From the NCBI GenBank assembly GCA_910585215.1, contig CAJUDQ010000031.1, positions 1 through 38,026 on the forward strand: a stretch of 38,026 bases of DNA, in the 5' to 3' direction. The notes beneath the pieces are model-generated. The model was not told the origin of the DNA. It saw nothing but the letters and a program-made list of their open reading frames with translations, and ran no database searches. The first letter of the stretch is position 1, and the number at the start of each line of letters is the position of its first letter. The position numbers were made by a program, and so were the translations under genes. Positions 32,674 through 38,026 of the stretch are shown piece by piece. Origin of the DNA: an uncultured Lachnospiraceae bacterium (GTDB taxonomy: Bacteria > Bacillota > Clostridia > Lachnospirales > Lachnospiraceae).

Positions 32674-33231
32674 ATGGGATTATTTAAAAAGAATGAGAAA
32701 AAGAATATGGAAAGTTGGGAAGAAGTCAGCCATACAGAAGTTCTTCCAAAAAGAGACTCTTATTATGGTTATTCTGCAGAGATGCCAGAGAATGTGAGGG
32801 CTGAAATTGATAAAACCTTTGAAAAAGCTGTTCGTGTATTTAAAATCGAGCATCCAGAAGACGGAGAAGCAATTGCAACACAGCTTCTTGAGATTGTGGA
32901 TCATATTTTGGAAACAGGAGAGTTTCCGGAGGAATATGAAGATATCGTAGATGTCGCAGTTGCACTTGGGGTATTGTTTGGACAGGCATTGTGCTGCGGA
33001 TATGGCTGGTCATGGAAAGTATTTGGAGACAGTGAAGATGATACAGTATTTGGTGTGGTTTCACCGGAAGAAAATTTCTGTAATGCGCCAATGCTTTATT
33101 TGAATCGGATTTTAAGTGGACAGAATATCGGGCTGGATGGAAAAAACGATAATACGGTATTATTGCTTTACAATATGCTCAAAGATATTGACCAGAGACC
33201 TCAGGATGTGACATATTATCCGGTTGCGTAA
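32674..33231 (+). CDS. Uncharacterised acidic protein, possibly DUF3806-like
   Basis: A 185-residue acidic cytosolic protein without membrane segments. It begins with a basic MGLFKKNEKKN, then helical stretches rich in Glu (IEHPEDGEAIATQLLEIVDHILETGEFPEEYEDIVDVAVALG), then VLFGQALCCGYGWSWKVFGDSEDD. The G-x-x-C-G-x-G-W pattern and closing NTVLLLYNMLKDID resemble DUF3806 proteins from memory, but the match is weak. GAGAGGAAATCAG precedes the ATG. It is divergent from the AIM24 gene and 71 bases before the aldo/keto reductase gene. Confidence 0.6.
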   Translation: MGLFKKNEKKNMESWEEVSHTEVLPKRDSYYGYSAEMPENVRAEIDKTFEKAVRVFKIEHPEDGEAIATQLLEIVDHILETGEFPEEYEDIVDVAVALGVLFGQALCCGYGWSWKVFGDSEDDTVFGVVSPEENFCNAPMLYLNRILSGQNIGLDGKNDNTVLLLYNMLKDIDQRPQDVTYYPVA

Positions 33232-33302
33232 CAAAGTGGTTTTATATTTTGGGCAAATTAAAAAAGTTTTAGCGGTAACACGCAAAATATGGAGGAAAGT
33301 TT

Positions 33303-34499
33303 ATGATTTACAGGAATTTTAAAGGAAAGAAGTTATCGTTGTTGGGATTTGGTGCTATGCGTCTGCCGCTTTTGTCGGATAAAAGTGGAGAGGTTGATGA
33401 AAAACTTGTGGCGGAAATGGTGCGGTATGCAATGGAGCATGGCGTGAATTATTATGATACTGCTTATCCATATCATAATGCGAAGTCGGAAATTATTATT
33501 GGCAAGGCATTAAAACAGTTTCCACGTGAAAGCTATTATCTGGCGACAAAATACCCGGGACATCAGATTTCTGAGAGTTATTATCCTGAGGAAATCTTTG
33601 AGGAGCAGTTGAAAAAGTGTGGTGTATCTTATTTTGATTTTTATCTGCTGCACAATGTTTATGAAAATTCCATAGGTACTTATACCGATTCAAAATGGGG
33701 GATTGTGGATTATTTTGTGAAGCAAAAACAGCTTGGGCGGATTAAGCATTTGGGGTTTTCGTGTCATGGCATGCAAAATATTTTGGAGGACTTTTTGAAT
33801 CAATATGGGGATGTTATGGAGTTTTGCCAGATTCAGGTAAATTATCTGGATTGGACCCTTCAGGATGCAAAGGCAAAGTATGAGCTTTTAGCCGACCGTA
33901 AAATTCCGGTATGGGTGATGGAACCGGTCAGGGGAGGGAAGCTTGCGAATCTGGATAAGGCTTCAAAAGAAAAACTGGAAAAATTTCAACCGGAAGCTTC
34001 AGCGGCTTCATGGGCGTTTCGTTGGCTTCAGGGACTGGAAAATGTGAAAATGATTTTAAGCGGAATGTCGGATATGGAGCAGGTCAGGGATAATGTACAT
34101 ACTTTTGAGGCGTTAAATCCGTTGACAAAGGAAGAAGAATATGTATTAATGGAGATTGCAGAAGGGATGAAAGATTCCGTGCCATGTACGGCATGCCGGT
34201 ATTGCTGTGGAGACTGCCCGAAGGGGCTGGATATTCCGAAGCTGCTTTCGCTGTATAATGAAATGAGAGTTTTACCAAGTTTTAATGTGGGAATGACAAT
34301 TGACAGTATGGAACATGGCAGCAGGCCGTCGGCGTGTATTGGATGCAAAAGATGTGCAAAGGTCTGTCCTCAGAAAATTGATATTCCAGAGGCTATGAAG
34401 GAGTTTGCTGGAATGTTGGAGAAAATACCGCACTGGGAAGATATGTGCAGGCAGAGAGAGGAAATAGCAAGGAAAGTGCGGGAAGAATCAGGCTGTTAA
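33303..34499 (+). CDS. Aldo/keto reductase with C-terminal ferredoxin-type domain
   Basis: A 398-residue fusion common in anaerobes. Residues 1-275 form the aldo/keto reductase barrel: LGFGAMRLPLL, the catalytic YDTAYPY (Asp/Tyr) and KHLGFSCHG region are present. The C-terminal part has two Cys clusters, CTACRYCCGDCPKGLDIP and CIGCKRCAKVCPQKIDIP, typical of 4Fe-4S binding. It probably reduces a carbonyl compound with electrons from NAD(P)H or ferredoxin; the substrate is unknown. ATGGAGGAAAG precedes the ATG. It stands alone. Confidence 0.9.
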   Translation: MIYRNFKGKKLSLLGFGAMRLPLLSDKSGEVDEKLVAEMVRYAMEHGVNYYDTAYPYHNAKSEIIIGKALKQFPRESYYLATKYPGHQISESYYPEEIFEEQLKKCGVSYFDFYLLHNVYENSIGTYTDSKWGIVDYFVKQKQLGRIKHLGFSCHGMQNILEDFLNQYGDVMEFCQIQVNYLDWTLQDAKAKYELLADRKIPVWVMEPVRGGKLANLDKASKEKLEKFQPEASAASWAFRWLQGLENVKMILSGMSDMEQVRDNVHTFEALNPLTKEEEYVLMEIAEGMKDSVPCTACRYCCGDCPKGLDIPKLLSLYNEMRVLPSFNVGMTIDSMEHGSRPSACIGCKRCAKVCPQKIDIPEAMKEFAGMLEKIPHWEDMCRQREEIARKVREESGC

Positions 34500-34508
34500 C
34501 AACTCCAA

Positions 34509-34631
34509 ATGGCAAGGTATGACATATCGCCTACAAGCAATGCGGATTTAATTATAATTACTACAAATGAAAATACATTTTTTATTATGGATAATAATTT
34601 TTCTGAATTAAGAAATGTGAATATTTTTTGA
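34509..34631 (+). other. Possible 40-residue ORF in the gap before the toxin-antitoxin pair
   Basis: ATG at 34509 opens a 40-codon frame (MARYDISPTSNADLIIITTN..., then TFFIMDNNFSELRNVNIF) with no ribosome site. No family is recognised; it could be a decayed gene end. The rest of 34500-34908 is AT-rich non-coding DNA. It contains TACCTATAT twice (34763-34771 and 34874-34882), which may be antitoxin binding sites, and the ribosome site GAAAGGAG before the antitoxin. Confidence 0.2.
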
Positions 34632-34908
34632 CAAAAATCATAGAATATTGTAAAGACATTGTATTGATTTCGTCTTTATTATATGATAATATGTAGTTGA
34701 ATGGGCATTTCCGAAACTCACCGATTAGAATTTGTAAACTTTGCACAATAAAATATTTATAGTACCTATATTCAAGCAAAATCTTTGTGTAATATATTCA
34801 AAATCGGGTAGGAGAGAAACAAAATGAGGTGATAAAAAAGCTATTATTTATGCAACTTTCAGAGTTTCGCAATTACCTATATAGTTGAAATAAGAAAGGA
34901 GCGTTATT

Positions 34909-35169
34909 ATGGCACAAACGTTGGTAAATATTCGTATGGATGAAGAGTTAAAAAAGAATATGGAACAGACTTGTCAGGAACTTGGAATGAACATGACTAC
35001 TGCAATTACGATATTTGCAAAAAAAATGACAAGAGAAAAAAGGATTCCATTTGAAGTATCTGTTGACCCATTTTATTGTGAAAGTAACATGGAACATCTG
35101 CGTAGAGGTGTAGAAGCTCTAAATGCCGGAAAAGGTGTGGAACACGATATTATTGAGGTAGATGAATGA
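34909..35169 (+). CDS. RelB/DinJ-type antitoxin
   Basis: An 86-residue antitoxin. The N-terminal LVNIRMDEELKKNMEQTCQELGMNMTTAITIFAKKM is the ribbon-helix-helix DNA-binding block of RelB/DinJ proteins, and the C-terminal part (residues 50-86) should wrap round the toxin. It should bind and neutralise the YoeB-like toxin and repress the operon. AGAAAGGAG precedes the ATG. The stop overlaps the toxin start (ATGA), a standard arrangement. In most YoeB systems the antitoxin is a YefM/Phd protein, so a RelB/DinJ partner is a less common pairing. Confidence 0.9.
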   Translation: MAQTLVNIRMDEELKKNMEQTCQELGMNMTTAITIFAKKMTREKRIPFEVSVDPFYCESNMEHLRRGVEALNAGKGVEHDIIEVDE

Positions 35170-35426
35170 AAAAAATTTGGTTTGATGAGGCATGGGAGGA
35201 TTACACTTACTGGCAAACACAGGATAAAAAGACATTAAAGCGTATTAATATGCTGTTGAAAGATATTGAAAGAGAACATTTTGATGGTATTGGGAAACCA
35301 GAGCCATTGAAGGGAAATATGATCGGATTTTGGAGCCGCAGGATTGATGATGTGAATAGGTTGGTATATAGGATTCGTGATAATGTGATAGAAATAGTTT
35401 CTTGTAAAGGGCATTATGAAATATAG
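35166..35426 (+). CDS. yoeB: YoeB/Txe family mRNA interferase toxin
   Basis: An 86-residue ribosome-dependent RNase toxin. The conserved catalytic residues of E. coli YoeB align with exactly the same numbers: Glu46 (GKPEPLKG), Arg59 and Arg65 (SRRIDDVNR), His83 and Tyr84 (KGHY), so it should be active. The toxin cuts mRNA in the ribosomal A site. It overlaps the antitoxin gene by 4 bases. Confidence 0.93.
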   Translation: MKKIWFDEAWEDYTYWQTQDKKTLKRINMLLKDIEREHFDGIGKPEPLKGNMIGFWSRRIDDVNRLVYRIRDNVIEIVSCKGHYEI

Positions 35427-35516
35427 CTATAAGTAAAGGTTTACCCAAAGAGAGAATTAATATGAAAATATATATTATATAAGATAAACATATTTTATTT
35501 AAAAGAAAGTGGAGCT

Positions 35517-36401
35517 ATGCAAGTATATATTAGAAAATGGAAAATAGAAGATGCCAAAAATTTGGCGCAGATGTTAAATAATAAAAAGGTTTTGGATAAT
35601 TTGCGGGATGGACTCCCATATCCATACACAGAAGAACATGCAGTGGAATATATTACAGAAATGCTTTCGGCAGATGAAACAAAAACTTTTGCCTTTGCAA
35701 TTACTGTCAATGAGCAAGTAGCAGGAAGTATCGGCGTTTTCCGGTGTGACAATATTCATTTCAGAACAGCGGAAATGGGATATTATATCGGGGAAGCATA
35801 TTGGGGAAAGGGAATTATGACAAATGCAGTAAAACAGACCTGCGATTATGTATTTAAACATACGGATATAGTCAGAATATTCGCAGAGCCATTTTCATAT
35901 AATATCGCTTCCTGCCGTGTACTGGAAAAATCAGGATTTCAGTTTGAAGGTCTACTTAAAAGCAATGCATTTAAAAACGGGAAAATACTGGATATGAAAA
36001 TGTATTCGCTAGTGCGGGAATCTTATAGAGCAAAAAGGGATATGATACAAGTCAATAATGAATTTTGGCATGTATTAGATGAACTGGTTTCCGGTTCTGA
36101 AATTATAATTGACAGACCAAAAGGTACAACGCATCCACGTTTTTCTCATATGGTTTATCCGGTTGATTATGGATATTTGCAAAATACAGCATCTATGGAC
36201 GGCGCGGAAATAGATGTATGGGTTGGCACAAAAGAAGATAAAAATATAGATGCTATTATCTGTACGGTTGATTTAATGAAAAAAGATTCTGAAATTAAAA
36301 TATTAATTGGCTGTACTGAAGAAGAGAAAGAACTTATATATAAAGTACATAATGAGAGTCAATATATGAAGGGTATTTTAATACGCCGTTCCATTTTATA
36401 G
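35517..36401 (+). CDS. Fusion of a GNAT acetyltransferase and an inorganic pyrophosphatase-like domain
   Basis: A single 294-residue frame. Residues 1-165 are a RimJ/RimL-type GNAT domain: GYYIGEAYWGKGIMTNAV carries the acetyl-CoA pyrophosphate loop, and NIASCRVLEKSGFQFEG the motif B end. Residues about 185-294 match a small pyrophosphatase-like family: IIIDRPKGTTHPRFSHMVYPVDYGYLQNT and MDGAEIDVWVGT. Family I pyrophosphatases have D-x-D-P-x-D at this last point; here only the outer Asp residues remain, so activity is doubtful. The ribosome site GAAAGTGGAG lies shortly before the ATG. Either half could be the working part. It follows the toxin gene by 90 bases. Confidence 0.75.
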   Translation: MQVYIRKWKIEDAKNLAQMLNNKKVLDNLRDGLPYPYTEEHAVEYITEMLSADETKTFAFAITVNEQVAGSIGVFRCDNIHFRTAEMGYYIGEAYWGKGIMTNAVKQTCDYVFKHTDIVRIFAEPFSYNIASCRVLEKSGFQFEGLLKSNAFKNGKILDMKMYSLVRESYRAKRDMIQVNNEFWHVLDELVSGSEIIIDRPKGTTHPRFSHMVYPVDYGYLQNTASMDGAEIDVWVGTKEDKNIDAIICTVDLMKKDSEIKILIGCTEEEKELIYKVHNESQYMKGILIRRSIL

Positions 36402-36421
36402 ATTTGCAAAATCAGAATTTT

Positions 36422-36481
36422 AGAAACTGAGTTTGTTAATATGAAAATTTCAGAAATTGAGTTTGCAAATACAAAAATATC
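36422..36481 (+). repeat. Two 30-base tandem repeats (plus a diverged third)
   Basis: AGAAACTGAGTTTGTTAATA... (36422-36451) and AGAAATTGAGTTTGCAAATA... (36452-36481) differ at six positions. The segment at 36403-36421 resembles the right half of the unit. They lie in the gap before the SUKH-like gene. Confidence 0.7.
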
Positions 36482-36555
36482 AAAGTTCGTATTAATAAGT
36501 AAAAGTTTCAAGATGAAAGATGAAAAGCGACAGGCAAAACAGTAAGGAGATAAAA

Positions 36556-37248
36556 ATGAAATATTATGATTTACTGAAATCTATTCAGAATATAGCAAAC
36601 GGTGTAGTTCCTGATTTACAATTTCTCTCTTCCCTGCAGAAAATTCCAAAGAAAGATTTGGCAGGATTCAATCTTCCAAAAGAACTTGAAGAATTTTTTA
36701 CTCAAATGGGACTTCCAGAAAAAATACAATTTATCAGAGAACCAGAGGAGATTGACACACCGGAAATTTATTTTCCGATTCATCCATTTGCCATAAGAAA
36801 AATAGAGCAGTCAAAATATTTATCTTTTGGAGGCTGGCGGGAAGAGGATAAATTATCAGGTGTAATATGCAAAGGGGATAAATGTCAGGAATTAAGAAAC
36901 ACATATGAAGGAGAATATTTGATAGATATTGACAACGGAAGCATCTGGTATGTAAATTATCTTGATTTAAAACAGACCGGAGATGTCTGGTATTTTACAG
37001 ATAGTGACCTGGGATTGCAGTTTGTCAACAGCAGCATAGAGCAATTTGTATTATCCATGGCATGCTGGAAGAGCTTTTATTTCGAATTTGAAAAAAAGTA
37101 TCTTGAAATAGATGGAGATTTGGAATATATTTTCAGCCATGACGAGTTATACGAGCCTTTTCGGAATACCATGCGGATATTAGATGCAAGAGCGCTTGAA
37201 GGCGAAGTGGACCACTGGAGCTTTATGTGTGATTTGTCCTTATATTAA
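36556..37248 (+). CDS. SUKH-4-like immunity protein
   Basis: A 230-residue acidic cytosolic protein. A helical start (LPKELEEFFTQMGLPEKIQF) is followed by a beta-rich body (YLSFGGWREEDKLSGVICKG; GEYLIDIDNGSIWYVN) and NSSIEQFVLSMACWKSFYFEFE. This order of the G-L-P loop, central strand and S-I-E-Q-F-V-x-x-(M/L) helix is typical of SUKH-4 proteins. These protect against polymorphic toxins delivered by neighbouring bacteria. No toxin gene is beside it, so it is probably an orphan. AAGGAG ends 5 bases before ATG 36556; an in-frame ATG at 36520 lacks a site. Confidence 0.65.
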   Translation: MKYYDLLKSIQNIANGVVPDLQFLSSLQKIPKKDLAGFNLPKELEEFFTQMGLPEKIQFIREPEEIDTPEIYFPIHPFAIRKIEQSKYLSFGGWREEDKLSGVICKGDKCQELRNTYEGEYLIDIDNGSIWYVNYLDLKQTGDVWYFTDSDLGLQFVNSSIEQFVLSMACWKSFYFEFEKKYLEIDGDLEYIFSHDELYEPFRNTMRILDARALEGEVDHWSFMCDLSLY

Positions 37249-37258
37249 ATGACAGCAA

Positions 37259-37308
37259 AAAAGGCTGCTATACGATAATATAGGAATATTATTTTTCAGC
37301 AGCCTTTT
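37259..37308. terminator. Bidirectional terminator between SUKH-like gene and argG
   Basis: An 11-pair stem AAAAGGCTGCT/AGCAGCCTTTT (37259-37269 with 37298-37308) has A- and T-runs at its base; the 28-base loop holds a second small stem (ATAATAT/ATATTAT). Confidence 0.8.
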
Positions 37309-37381
37309 CGATTTTATGAAAAATTATTTTTCAAAATTTCTATAGAATAATATCATCTGATTTTTCTATCATTCAAGTACT

Positions 37382-37997
37382 TTATTTCTTCTCTGTCTCA
37401 GCCATTTTCATAGCGCGGACTTTTAAGGAAAGTCCAAATAAATTGATAAATCCTTCTGCATCGTGGTGGTCATACAAATCGCCAGTTGTAAAGCTTGCGA
37501 TAGATTCATTATACAGAGAATATGGAGAAGTAGAACCAGCTTTGATAATATTGCCCTTATACAGCTTCATTTTTACATCGCCAGTTACATATTCCTGTGT
37601 AGATTCTACAAATGCCTGAAGCGCTTCGCGAAGAGGAGTAAACCATTTTCCTTCATATACAACATCTGCAAATTTATCACCGACTGTTTTCTTAAATGCA
37701 AGTGTATCTCTGTCAAGAATCAATTCTTCAAGCTGCATATGAGCTTCCATAAGAATTGTTCCGCCCGGAGTTTCATAAACACCACGGGATTTCATACCTA
37801 CTACACGGTTTTCTACAATATCGACAATACCGATGCCATGCTTTCCGCCAAGTGCGTTTAATTTTACAATAATGTCAGAAGCCTTCATTTTTTCGCCGTT
37901 TAACGCAACCGGTTTTCCTTTTTCAAAGGACAGAGTAATATATTCACCCTCTTCCGGAGCCTTTTCCGGTGTAGTGCCAAGTACTAATAAATGGTCA
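37382..37997 (-). CDS. argG: Argininosuccinate synthase, C-terminal part (cut by contig end)
   Basis: About 205 residues of ArgG, which joins citrulline and aspartate with ATP in arginine synthesis. LNALGGKHGIGIVDIVENRVVGMKSRGVYETPGGTIL is the strongly conserved block, followed by the tetramer tail with LYKGNI and SPYSLYNE. The full protein has about 400 residues; the first half lies beyond the window. The true sequence at the high-coordinate end stops at 37997: an apparent start there (MCSSDL) is translated adapter and is not real. argG is minus-strand and converges on the SUKH-like gene. Confidence 0.93.
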
Positions 37998-38026
37998 AGA
38001 TCGGAAGAGCACACGTCTGAACTCCA
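37998..38026. other. Illumina TruSeq adapter sequence (contamination)
   Basis: The last 29 bases begin AGATCGGAAGAGCACACGTC and match the standard TruSeq read-1 3' adapter. They are library sequence, not genome. Confidence 0.97.

Noticed and set aside
37382..38014. argG beginning MCSSDL
   Set aside because: Those residues are translated adapter.

Overview
The window is an AT-rich piece of a Gram-positive anaerobe's chromosome, most likely a gut Lachnospiraceae (Clostridia). The evidence is the style of the proteins (bacterial serpin, DUF2262, L,D-transpeptidase with paired peptidoglycan-binding domains, ferredoxin-tailed aldo/keto reductase, ClpS/ClpA pair, PurF-like paralogue), strong AAGGAGG-type ribosome sites, TTGACA/TATAAT promoters and tRNA genes without encoded CCA. 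No species call is justified from sequence alone. The right end is not genomic: the last 29 bases are Illumina adapter, so the contig stops inside argG.

Layout. 1-1.6 kb (minus strand): a worn region with short GGG(C/A)AAA repeats, a broken SAM methyltransferase, an ANT(6)-type aminoglycoside adenylyltransferase and, fused in frame upstream of it, what looks like the start of a lost nucleoside phosphorylase. 1.8-4.1 kb: an apparent operon of an HdeD-like membrane protein, a membrane-anchored nuclease-like protein and a serpin, closed by a strong terminator. 4.1-9.0 kb: half of a MATE transporter, a GNAT acetyltransferase, a DUF2262 protein, an OGG-type DNA glycosylase and an NSS sodium-coupled amino-acid transporter. 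9.2-9.6 kb: a four-tRNA operon (Glu, CAU, Asp, Leu). 9.7-12.0 kb (minus): an unknown protein and a transmembrane chemoreceptor. 12.1-15.5 kb: a copper operon (CsoR operator, csoR, copA with a CopZ-like domain fused at its C-terminus, small protein).

15.6-21.4 kb holds the most unusual system: a five-gene dlt-like operon (DltA-like adenylating enzyme, fold-type III PLP decarboxylase/racemase-like enzyme, DltC-like carrier, MBOAT acyltransferase, membrane-anchored SGNH protein). The logic is that of teichoic-acid D-alanylation, but there is an extra amino-acid-modifying enzyme and the Cys linked to D-Ala selectivity in DltA is Ser. It may put a different amino acid or amine-bearing acyl group on a surface polymer. 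A 56-bp tandem hairpin repeat lies inside the operon, between the decarboxylase and the carrier gene.

21.5-31.4 kb: cytosolic zinc-domain chemoreceptor, L,D-transpeptidase, clpS-clpA, AI-2E-type transporter, a PurF paralogue lacking the catalytic N-terminal Cys, and a membrane-anchored alpha/beta hydrolase. 31.5-38 kb: AIM24-like protein (minus), an uncharacterised acidic protein, Fe-S aldo/keto reductase, a RelB/DinJ-YoeB toxin-antitoxin pair, a GNAT-pyrophosphatase-like fusion, an orphan SUKH-like immunity protein, and the 3' end of argG (minus). All family assignments are by eye from motifs; no database search was run.
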